A stretch of 19,914 nt of DNA from Smittium mucronatum (Eukaryota; Kickxellomycota; Harpellomycetes; Harpellales; Legeriomycetaceae): positions 1 through 19,914 of the forward strand of contig LSSL01007592.1 of assembly GCA_001953115.1 (NCBI GenBank), written 5' to 3'. The position numbers were made by a program, and so were the translations under genes. Numbering within the stretch: position 1 is the first letter of the stretch; every line of letters starts with the position of its first letter. Shown piece after piece: positions 1-10,941 of the stretch. The notes beneath the pieces are model-generated. The model searched no databases, was not told the origin of the DNA, and was given only the letters and a program-made list of their open reading frames with translations.

Positions 1-96
<96 letters not shown>
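1..96. repeat. (ATT)32 trinucleotide microsatellite
   Basis: The window opens with 32 uninterrupted ATT units and breaks at GATT from position 97. There are no interruptions or variant units, which suggests recent expansion or active slippage. The array touches the left edge, so its true length is unknown. No reading frame crosses it into a gene. It probably marks ordinary intergenic DNA and could serve as a length-polymorphic marker. Confidence 0.97.
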
Positions 97-128
97 GATT
101 CCATATCTTAATAAATATTTATATAATT

Positions 129-141
129 GGGGCGGCGGGGG
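129..141. other. isolated G-rich cluster in AT-rich DNA
   Basis: Thirteen consecutive G/C bases (GGGGCGGCGGGGG) sit in flanks that are almost pure A/T, about 30 bases after the ATT microsatellite. Three G runs of 4, 2 and 5 are present, so an imperfect quadruplex is conceivable but not certain. There is no gene nearby for which this could be a promoter element. The observation is direct; any function is unknown. Confidence 0.6.
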
Positions 142-3100
142 TAATTTAAGGAAAATTTTAATAAAAAATTTAAAAAATCTTTTGATAAGACATATTAATT
201 TCTAATGATTAATTTTGGTCTTAAAATTTTTATACTTCGCTAACATTAAGTTTCAATAATATAAATATTATTTGTTTAATTAAGATTAAAATAGTTTTTA
301 CTGCGTTTCGAAATACCAAAAAACATTTTATCAAGCACTTAACTCTTGTTAGAATTTTTTTTTTTAACTACAGTAAAAACACATTTGTAAAAATTTACCT
401 CACCCATTTCAAACTTCAGAAATTAAAATTTCTCAAGCTAGAAATAAAATTAGAAATTCATTTTTATCCCTTTCTGTACAGTCATAGAGCTTTTTTTCCA
501 GATAACTTAAAAACCAAATATTTAATTTATTCACCATTAAAAAAGAAATTTAATTTTGTTATTTTAGTTTTAAAAATATATTAGAAATTATTTCGAATAA
601 CCATCAATAATTTCCATCAAAATAAAAAGAAAATTTATATAAATATCCCCAGCAAATATAAACCTTTTCTATGTTCAAGTTAAATAATTTAAAATTTATT
701 TTTTTCTGAGAGATAATTTTATCTATCCCTAATGCAAATTTCTATTTTTAAAAAATCGTTTTTTATTTTTTAAATCAAATCTTGAGAATTTTCTGGAAAA
801 ACATTTCACTTTCTCGTTAGAAAGTACAAATAAAATTTATAGAGGAATTCATTGTACTGTATCTGGATAAAATTCAAATAATATTTGATTTAATGAATTA
901 ATTTTTTTGAAATTTCTTTAAAATATCTAATTTTTATCCATTTTTGGTTTCATAAGTTTGAAATTCTTATTAAATTACCATTTTCCTCCTGATAAAAAAA
1001 ATTTTTAGGCTCTGTATTTGACACAAAGTTGATATTCAGAATTGTTATTCACAACTCAATATTTTTCCTTTAATTTCATTTAGAATACATGAAAATTTTG
1101 TTGTTTTGTTGTTTTTTATTATCTCTAAAACCAACTTTGCAATCTTTAAATCAGGTTTTACATCCTTAATATTAGCATATTGAATCATAAATAAAAAACC
1201 AATTACTTCATATAGAAGATTACTTTTTCTAATTTTCTGAAATATACTAAAAAAATGTTTTTTGTCACAATAAATTTAAATTGATTGAATTTTAAGTGTG
1301 GTTTGAAGATGTCTAAATCGATTTTTTTTTCTTATTAACTGCTTTTTTATAAAAAAGTATTTAAAACGTCTAAATAAACACCTAAAACCATGGTAATTTT
1401 GATTTTTATGTTAATTTTTATGAATGTATTTTCTTTTAGATAAGATCAATACTTTTATATTTTATTTATTTTCCAATTTTGTAAGTATTTCTTGAAAAAT
1501 CTTCATAATATTCACAAATATGTTTGGCATAGACTCAGAATTTTCATTTTTCCCGCATGAAAATCTATAAGGATATTAAAAATATTAAAATATTATTTAA
1601 ACTTAACTATTATAAAACTTAATTATCGTGCAACGCAAATTTTTTCTTTTTAACTGATAGTATTTTTATAAAACTGAGCAACTTTACAGGTGGTAATTTT
1701 TTAAAAAAATTAAATTTTTAAGGTTTAACGGATTTAATTTTAAAGTTTATGGAAAATATGCTTCAGTATATATTCCATAAAATATTATTTTCCAGCTGAA
1801 TAATTTAAAAACTTATAACAAAAAATTTATTTCTGTAATCCAGATTTATTATATACTTTTTCAATTTCAATTTTTTATATTTTATATTTCATATTCAGAC
1901 TTTTTTAAAAAATATTTATTTAAACAAAACATAAGTTTTTTTGATTCATATATCAAAAATTATTTAAAATTTATATTATAAAAACCTATAATTGTCGAAA
2001 AAATAAAAAAATACGAACTATTTAGTGATGGATAGAATATTTTGGTGGTTGAAAATTCTTGTGAAAATTAACTTTGGTAATTTATATGATACTACAATGA
2101 TGAATATGTAATTTCGGTTTTTTTGGTTAATGATAACAATAATTTATAGTTTTTACCATTAATTTTGAATTTTAGTCTAAATTATATTCCATAATGACAA
2201 TGTTTTAAATGCCTAAATAAACACAATTTGATATATATTTAATATTTATAATTTTTCATCTTAAATATATTTAAGTTATAAAGGAAATTTTATTGGTATA
2301 TAGTATAATATGATAAAATTATTTAATTATCTTTCATAAACATTTTCTCACCAAGATTAGTTGTAGTTTTATTGATCTAGCTTGACGAATTAAACAGATT
2401 TTCTAATCAAAACAACCATTTTTAATACATAAACTAACGAAAAAATATTACTGGAAATAAAATGATAGCATATTTAGGTGCACAGACGTCTAAAAATTAA
2501 TAGAAACAAAGAGATAAAATACTATTTTTTTATAGCATGTGATAAATTTACACAAAATTAGACGGCAATATATAAAATTGGTTGAGCCTGAGAAATTGAG
2601 TATATTAATACAAATGATCAAACTAAACTAGCAATTCTAATCAAAAGGTAAAGTAATCATATACAAACATTCTTCATGACCTGCAATTCGATCGTTTTTT
2701 TAAAAAATATGGGTGAAAATTATCATTTATCTGCTTTATTTCATTTTTTTTTTAACTGTTTTCATATTACTAATAATAAAAACCATCCATTTTTACATCT
2801 CTCAATTTTTGTTCCACCATTGAATACTCAAGTGCATTAAAAAACAGTTATATCTTGAGTATTATCTCAAACAGAAATGATATTTAATTTTTTCTTCGAA
2901 AGTTCATGAATATTTATAAAAGCGCCGAAAAATATAATAAACCCCAAAATCTTTCTTTATAAGAAATTCTTCAAAAAATGAACTTTAAAATATGAAATTA
3001 TAGTATGTTGTATTTTTCATTTTTATTATCTATTTTTTTATGATAATGCATTATTTAAGCATATTTGACTCTTCATAATTGAAAACACAGAAATGCAATA

Positions 3101-4830
3101 ATTTAATGTAGAATTTATTCTTTCAAATAGCATAAAATTTTGCCCATATATTTATTCAATTTATTTTATCTAAAATGAAACTTTTAGTATTTAGCTCTCT
3201 TTTTTTACGCTTCACGTAATTTCGATACATTCCATAGGGGCTTATGAACCAATATTATCATTTTACTAAAAATGACACCCAATTATAATAATCGCCTTTT
3301 AATTTGAATGTGTTTTATGGATCTTTTAGCCAAAAATAAAAAAAATTGGAATATTATTTCAGATAATATTCAATGAAAATTTGTGAAATAAAAAATTTTA
3401 ATTCCTAGACGCTAACTTTGGATTAATTTCGTGAATAATATAGATAAAAAAGAATAATTTTGAAATATAGGGGAATTACTTTACATTTTGAAATGTATGT
3501 ATGTAAAATTCGAATTTTAAATTAAAAATTGTTAATTCATTGTTATAAATATATTATTGGGATTATTTAAAATCAAAAAATTGCTGAGTCTGCAAGAAGA
3601 TTTTGAATTTCGAATACATGGTATTATTTTATTGATTCTTAACTGAATTTATAGCGTAATTTTTTACGCAAATTATTTTGATTCATTTTAATATCCAGAT
3701 AATAATTTATCCTACAATTAAAACGCTGTTTGCAAACATCTGATGTCCAAAATATCTATTTAAAACCGGCACTTTTAATATTTTTCAAACACATTCTATA
3801 AGCAAGCATTAAATAAAAAATTTATTTTTTAGTGCTGCAAGAAAATTTTCAGTCAAGACCGGATTTTTTTCAAATACTCAATTATAACTGGCCTTTTTTA
3901 TGAAATAATTGCATTGTGATATAAATAAATATTAATAAAAATCAGCTAACGATTGATTATGCAGTTAATTTTAGGTTGCACTATATGGTGAAAAAAATAA
4001 TGATTTACAAGTGGTCTTTTTTAAAATGAATACTCATATGATCATTATATATATATATTTAATAAATAATTATTTGTGTGATTTTAGAGTAAGATGGTAA
4101 CTAGAAAAAACGATTTTTATTTGAACCTCCATAGATTTAATTTGAAAAAGATATCTATTTTTTATAGAATGTTTTATTTTTATATTTTATTAATAAATAA
4201 TTGGCGATATTTTATTTTACAAAAATGAATATTTTGTTGAAATTAGCAATAAAATCTTCCTGAAATAAATTTTTTGAATCAAAATTAAGCTCATTTCAGG
4301 ATTATGAGAGTGATTTAAATTTTCATAAAGATTATTTTTAACAGAATTAAAATGGGAAATATTGATTATTTGATTAGAAAATGGTTGAATATTGAAAAAA
4401 TAAAAAATAAAAAGGAACGTAATAAACCCTTTAATTTTAAAATCCATTAAAAAGACTATCTAATAAAAATTATTGGAGCGCAGATCCAAAAATAGCCTAT
4501 TTCTATATTTAAAACCCAGTAACTTCTTGTTTTTTCACACACATATCATCTAATTTTCATTCGGGTAGTAAATTCGCATTTGGAAAGAAATATGTTATAC
4601 CATTAAAAATAATAATTTTTTTAACTAAAACAAAACAATTTTCTGAAAAAATTTAGCCCTAGAAAAAAATAGCTATATAATTAATCATTGATAATATTTG
4701 GATGAAAATTATTCTTCATAAATTCTATACTAAATAAACATATAAAAACTTATTTCAAATATCGAGCCTTATATAAAAATACTATTTATTCTTGGTACTT
4801 AATTTATATAAAGGATCAAAATTAGTTATT

Positions 4831-4848
4831 ACCTAAAAATATTTAGGT
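4831..4848. repeat. small perfect inverted repeat
   Basis: ACCTAAA and TTTAGGT form a perfect 7-bp stem around the loop AATA. It is one of the few hairpins in the desert whose arms include C/G pairs. It is short enough to be chance. Confidence 0.4.
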
Positions 4849-5316
4849 TTCAGATTAGTAAAAAAACATACCTTCAGATCTTAAAACGATAAAATCAAGC
4901 TTTTCTTTGAAAAATATTTATCATATATTTAGCTTATTAAATATCTTTGTGAGAAAAATATCTATTCATGTGAAATTTTTTGATCTAACAGTAAATTTAT
5001 CCCTAAATTTAAAAATAATAAATTGATCAGACAATATGGGTGTTAATAATATGAGTCTTTGGTTTTAATTTTCTTATCAAAACTTGAGTAAAATAAAACA
5101 GTTATATGATGTCTAATTTTCACGGCCAAAGAGATAAAAATATATTATAGGTAACAGAGCTCATAATGATTGAGTCAATTTGTAATTAATTCTTCCTTAT
5201 TTGATCACAGATAAAAAAAATGAAAATTTAAAAAAAAAATCTTGTAAAAATTTTTTTCAAAGCCTAAAGAAAAATTCTGAATTTTTGGGAAATAATTTAT
5301 CTTTTTTGATGTGTGT

Positions 5317-5347
5317 TAAACTTCTTCATAGTACATGAAGAAGTTTA
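5317..5347. repeat. 13-bp perfect hairpin
   Basis: The left arm TAAACTTCTTCAT (5317-5329) and right arm ATGAAGAAGTTTA (5335-5347) are perfect reverse complements separated by AGTAC. The arms carry three G/C pairs and an asymmetric purine/pyrimidine pattern, so this is not just an A/T tract facing its complement. No poly-T run follows, no open frame is attached, and no flanking direct duplication was seen. It could be a cruciform-forming site, a foldback element remnant or part of an untranslated RNA; the sequence alone does not decide. Confidence 0.75.
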
Positions 5348-5784
5348 TGAAAAACATAAAAAAAAATGCCAAGACTTTTACATGTAAAAAATTTTCAATT
5401 TAAAATTAAACTAATAAATTAAATAGCAATTGAAAGTGGGATCTACGTCGTTGATAATTTACTTGTAGTTAAAAAGATGAAATAAATATTCACCAGAGGC
5501 TAATGATTTAAAAATAAAATCTATATTTCGATTAAATCATAAAATTAAATTTTATATTTCTGTAGCAGTATAAATAATTTTTCCCGGACCAAGCGGGTAT
5601 TTATCACATGTTAAGTCATCATTTATTTTATTAAAATAAAAATTTATTACTTGTGAGAACAAATAGATAAAAAAAGGAGGAGGTGATAATGTCTAAAATT
5701 CAACAAAAAAAAATTATTTCAATTTTTTCATCAATAAATAATTTTTTAATAAGCCCCAAGACACATATTAAAAGTCAAATAAAA

Positions 5785-5795
5785 GGGGGGGGGGG
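5785..5795. repeat. G11 homopolymer
   Basis: Eleven consecutive G residues, followed by AGG, lie in a stretch otherwise made almost only of A and T. A second run of nine G is at 16089-16097 and a run of six at 8059-8064. Long G runs are far rarer than expected at this base composition, so they probably arise by slippage and persist. The run falls within a 43-codon open frame (5689-5820) as a run of glycine codons, but that frame is not convincing as a gene. Confidence 0.8.
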
Positions 5796-5940
5796 AGGAA
5801 TTAATAAAATCAGTTTATAAAAAACTTAAAAAAATTCAAATTATTGTGGAAGAAATGCTAAAAGTTATTATAAAAAACCGAAATTTCAAATAAATAAAGA
5901 GCTAACTAATAATTGAAAAAATTTACGATTATGACGGGTT

Positions 5941-6240
5941 TTTTTAGTTTGAAATTTTGCTATTATTATGTTTCTGTTTGTGATTTACTATTATAGTCAC
6001 AGCTGTAGTTTTATTGATTCTGTAATAGATGTATTTTTTTTCCTTTTAGTAGCTATATGTTTTAATTGGTATAATATTAATAATATTTTGGAGTATTTGA
6101 TGCAGTATTTTATGTATTATTAGCATTATTTGTTGATGTGGCATTGAAATCAGTAATTCAGTATTTAATGTTTTTTTTATGTATTATTGGCATTAAATTG
6201 GGAGTAGTAGTTGGTTTTTTTGTTTAATTTGTATTTTACG
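5941..6240. repeat. T/G-biased stretch with diverged direct repeat
   Basis: By hand count the + strand has 51 G and 17 C in these 300 bases and is visibly T-rich, while neighbouring desert shows no such skew. Inside it a 19-base word (TTATGTATTATTRGCATTA) occurs at 6110-6128 and 6177-6195 with one mismatch, and CAGTATTT occurs at 6103 and 6159, so a unit of roughly 60-70 bases appears duplicated and then altered by insertions. No coding frame spans it. The strand bias could come from expansion of a G/T-rich repeat or from transcription-linked mutation. Confidence 0.45.
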
Positions 6241-9200
6241 ATGCTTTCAATGAATTTTATGAAAATCATTTTCATTTGATTATTATATTTTTTGATTTGA
6301 TGTTAAAGATCTATTCATAATTATATCTGGTGTTCAGAGGGATTTTTTATGAAAACGCTCACAAAAGCTTTCACAAATCTAGAAACTTTATTCCGATATA
6401 AAGCAAAAAAAATTTCTTGCCTAAAAATCCAAAATCCTACATATTAAATTTACGGGGGAAAAATCAATTATTTATTCATCAAATTCACAGTATAACTATT
6501 CAATTTAGTAAATAAATTACGAAAAAACAATATTTCCATAAATAAATAATAAGATAAAAAGTTTAAACCCAATTATGATTTTATAAAAGTTATATTATTT
6601 GAATATGCTCATAATTTATACTATTTATTTATGTGTATAAGATATCCCCATTTTTCAAAAATAAAAAAATGAAAATATATATATTCTCAACAAAATAAAA
6701 AATTCTAGCTTATGAACCACAATTTTCCATATTTTGAATACTAAAAATCTCAATTTAGGTAAAATTTTTGGTTAATTTTGGTATTTTTTTTATACTTCTA
6801 TCAATTTAGCTAGTTTTTTATATTTATATAATTTTTAATTGAGATATAATATTTTCAAGAAAAAGATTGGATTCTCATAAAATTATATTCTTATAAAATA
6901 CTCTAAAAAATAAATAGCATCACGGATTAAAAAATTGTTTTCAAAAAAACTATGACTATATTGAGTTATTTTATTTTATGTTGAAGTTATGCATATCTGA
7001 TTAAATTTTTTTTATTTTCAGATACATAATATTCCTTTTAAAAATGTTGAAATTTCCATTATTATTTTTTTAATACTCCAGTTTTACTCCCTAACTTTTA
7101 GCTATTTTTTTCTTATCATTAAAAGCTTTTTTCTAGGAATTGCTAATATAATATCCAGCCAATATAAAACAAAATAGCTTAAATAAAGTAAAACCCCCCT
7201 ATATTATGGATAAATATATTGATACACGTTTAATTATGAACGATTTTTATTTTTTATATATTTTAAATGTATTGATATTTATTTTCTTAAAACGTTTCAT
7301 GCAATTTTTTTTGAATGAAAAGGCAAATAAAAAATAAAATAATGATATTATATCAAATTGAAAAAATACATATATAAGTTTTTGTTTTAAAACACGATTT
7401 ATACGCATTTTTATGTTATATTATTTAAAAAAAAACGATATTTACAATTTATTATTCTGCGGATATTCATGATCACATAATAATAATATTATAAAAAATT
7501 ATAATTAAACATAATCAATTACTAAACTCATGTGACCGAGAAATAAATCGAGAAAAAATAAATAAATTCAAGACGCAAATTTTTATTCGAATTATAAAAA
7601 AAAAATTGGTAAATGAATTTATATCCATTTACTTGATTAGAATGAAAGTATTATGGAAAAAAAGAACTAATAATTCATATTATTGTCATTAAAAGGACGG
7701 AAATATCAAATAATCTTTGCAATAGATTATTTTCCAAAATTTTTCGCAAAAATATATTAACTAATATAAATTTTTTAAGTTGGTAAATCAATATTTTTGA
7801 AAAAAAAATTAAATTAGGAGTTTTTAATATTTTTTTTAATTAATTAGAATAATTTTAATTCATTTAAATATAAATAAAACAAAGAGTTTCATTTAAAAGG
7901 GTTATTTAAAAAACATTTTCCCAAATAAAATTAAAAATTCTTCAAAAAAAATATAATGGCTTAATTAGTTTTTATTAAAAAAATATACGTTAAGAAAAAA
8001 TTGATAAAAAACATAAAACTAGTGATATTTTGAAAAAGAAAAAGGGAAAAAATGTAAAGGGGGGAACAATATAAAAATATGGAAAGAGTGATGGTATGAA
8101 GAAAAATTACTGATTGCTTTCACATTACATTCTTCAAATTCTAATCAATTACTTTTATAAACTTTATTCTGATATTTTTCCTCTAGAATTGTTATGGCGA
8201 AATTATTTTTTTAAATTGTGTTTTTTCGATTATTTTTCAATAGTAATTAAGTTGGCCTTGAAAAACCAACTTTTGGAAAAAAAAAACCTTCTTTACATGT
8301 CTCGTAATATAGTTATCTTTTAGAATATTTAAATATCTAAACTCTCTGTGTTTAACATTAACTTCAACAAATTAGATAAAATAGTATGCAAAAATAATTG
8401 TCTTTTATACTATTTAAATAATGAAATTTCCAATAAAATCTGAAATTTGATATATTTTTATCTTTTTATCTTTTTATAAATTTTTAAATTCTAAATTAAT
8501 AATCTGTGTATTTTTTTTTAATTTATTGTTTCTCAAAAAACATCTGTCTTAGATTTTTGAAAACATTTTATTCCAGAATATTTTATTTCCGATTAAGAAG
8601 GTCGATAAAAAATTTTATTAAGCGTTATTTTACCTTAAAAAATCACTAATATTAAAAAATGTGAATTTTAGTTATTTAATAGCTTGATTTTACGTTTTCA
8701 TGAGCACTCTAAAAGATACTTGTAAATTTTCCCAAAAATATCATTTTTTTATACTTTTATTCCAATTAAATGATAAACTTTGTGCCCAAAAAATTAATCT
8801 CATAAAAAAATTAATACAGAAAATTTTTATATGATAAATCGGTTACCAATCTTTATCAATTGTAAAATTTAATTATATATTTAAACAATAAGGATTTATT
8901 TATAATCACTCAGATCTTTCTGGATAAAAAGTATATAAATAAATGCTTAGTTATAATATCAAATTTTATCTAATTTAAGTAATAAAAATTAATCAATACA
9001 TCTAAAATTTTTTGATAAACGTGTTATAGAACTTATAAATTAATAAATATATAACATTTTAATAAAATATGTTTATTGTGTTATATTAAACAATAATTTT
9101 TTGAAAAAAAATTCCGAACATACCATCAATACCTTAATTACATGATTAAAAGTTATGTGATATTCTCATGATGCACTCTTTGCAACCTTTAATTAAAAAA

Positions 9201-10397
9201 GCCCCGAATTATATATATCTTCTACTTTTTTAAATTTGTATAGATTTTTTTAAATTTCTTACTTCTTTAGTAAAAAAAAAGAACAGTTGACACGCATACC
9301 TACCAATTATTACTTTTTTCTGTCTATCTTAAGAGATCTATCCTTTATGGTCTTTAAAATAATCTTTCAATATTTATTGAGAGCTAATCATATACTTTTT
9401 TCAGCACTCAGATAAGAAATTAATTATAAATTTCTACCTGAAGATACCATAATTTTATCATCTTTTAATTCTGAAAGATTATACCACACAAATATACAAA
9501 TAATTCATATTTATTTTTTTAATAATATTCAGTAATGATGATACCGTAATGATTATTTATTTTTTTACTACTGAATACCTAAAGAATTTATTTTAATTTT
9601 TTTTTTTCTAATCAAGATATCTACTTTTTATGTTCAGATTTAACCATTCCAAAAAAAAAATACTACATCATCCCAATATTTAATCTTATCCATAACATTC
9701 CGAATCAATTTTAATATGAATTTATTAGAATATATTTATATTATTCAAAATTTATTCTAGCTATATCTTTTTTTTTCTCGAGATAAGCAAACAATCATAA
9801 TTTTCTTTTTTGTTGGATGTATTTATCGACCTAATATAAATAAGTAATTTATTTCTAAGGGAAAATGACATCAGCAGTTTATTACTGCGATACCGGGTCC
9901 GAATTCTTGCAAAATTCTTAGAAATTTGTGAACTGAGCCTCAATGAAATAATTAGAATTAAGATTTGATCATAAATAATTGGTTATTTTTATGACTATTT
10001 TTAAACCCCGAAAATAATTGTTGTTATTTTCGACCTTAAAAATTCTCAAAACTCTATTATAAATAAGCCATTTAAGTCAATATCGTTTAATATTATATTT
10101 GAATTATATAAAATAGTCATATTTCTTGTTGGATACATGTGTATTTTCCTGTATTTAAAAAATTATATTTAGATTTTCAGAATCCATAGTTATTCTCGAT
10201 TTATCTAAAAGTTTGTTTTTTTACAATGATTGATAAATTAAAAAAAATTTTAAAAGATATTAATGGGAAAAAATTACTTTTTCTGTCTATATAAACTTTT
10301 ATAATTATAACCAAACATTAAAATCCATGCTTCAGATATTGGATTTTAATCCTGATATTTTTATAATACGAAATATAGCATTTTTTCCTCTAAAACT

Positions 10398-10424
10398 TGA
10401 AAAAAATATTTAAATATTTTTTCA
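10398..10424. repeat. long A/T palindrome
   Basis: A perfect 22-bp palindrome at 10401-10422 (six A, TATTTAAATA, six T) is framed by TGA and CA so that, allowing one unpaired A at 10400, it spans 10398-10424. At this base composition some A/T palindromes are expected, but this is the longest seen in the window. It sits about 50 bases before another hairpin (10478-10504), giving a local cluster of inverted repeats. Confidence 0.6.
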
Positions 10425-10477
10425 TGGATCTTAAAACCTTCAATAATCAGCCTTTATATAAACCCCAAGGTCTTTTT

Positions 10478-10510
10478 AAGCCTTTATTTTATATATGAAG
10501 GCTTTTTTTT
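10478..10510 (+). repeat. hairpin followed by T8 (terminator-like shape)
   Basis: AAGCCTT (10478-10484) pairs with AAGGCTT (10498-10504). The stem extends inward by one G-T and two A-T pairs to about 10 bp with a 7-base loop, and a run of eight T occupies 10503-10510. A second AGCCTT at 10449-10454 could pair with the same right arm, and ACCTT (10436-10440) can pair with AAGGT (10467-10471), so alternative folds are possible. In bacteria this shape would be an intrinsic terminator. In fungal nuclear DNA that role is not expected, and there is no gene upstream, so it is listed only as a structure. Confidence 0.5.
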
Positions 10511-10830
10511 CGTGAATAAAATGAATATCAAATTTTAAGAAATTCTGTGAATGATATCCGTTTTGCACAGATTATTTTTTAAACTTAAAAATTTTACGAT
10601 TTTATTAAAGCTAGAAAAGAATGTTAGTTTTTATTCTTAAAAAAATAACTTTTCTACGTAAACTCTTTCAATACCTATCTAGTTTACATCACCAAAAAAC
10701 TTGAAAATATCACCACTCCTAACCCATGAATTTTATCTACCTCCTTCTAATTAATTATCTTTTTTTAGTTAAATATAAACAGGGGTTTCGGAAAATGATA
10801 GTTTTAAAGTTTTACAAAACTTATTTCCAG

Positions 10831-10941
10831 TATAATAAAATAATTTTTTTCTCGAATTGAGGTAAAAACCCTTATTAATTATAATAAAATAAATTCATAC
10901 TCGAATTGAGGTAAAAATTCTCATAAATTATAATAAAACAA
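10831..10941. repeat. 49-bp tandem duplication (2.3 copies)
   Basis: Copy one is 10831-10879, copy two 10880-10928, and a 13-base partial third copy follows to 10941. The full copies align without gaps at 41 of 49 positions. The shared core is CTCGAATTGAGGTAAAAA, itself partly palindromic (CTC...GAG). The divergence suggests an old duplication. No open frame crosses it. Confidence 0.8.

Noticed and set aside
1368..2223. Two copies of TAAATAAACAC preceded by GTC or GCC
   Set aside because: An 11-base A/T-rich word recurring once in 14 kb of this composition is not remarkable.
8114..8323. 69-codon + strand frame in the desert
   Set aside because: It opens with TTG rather than ATG, is dominated by F, L, I, Y and K, and has no recognisable motif; expected by chance in AT-rich DNA.
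9526..9577. 9-bp inverted repeat TATTCAGTA/TACTGAATA with a 34-base loop
   Set aside because: Pairing stops immediately outside the arms and the loop is long; frequent enough by chance in AT-rich DNA.
9761..9943. 60-codon minus-strand frame
   Set aside because: Short, no family resemblance, no promoter or neighbour; the length is within chance expectation.
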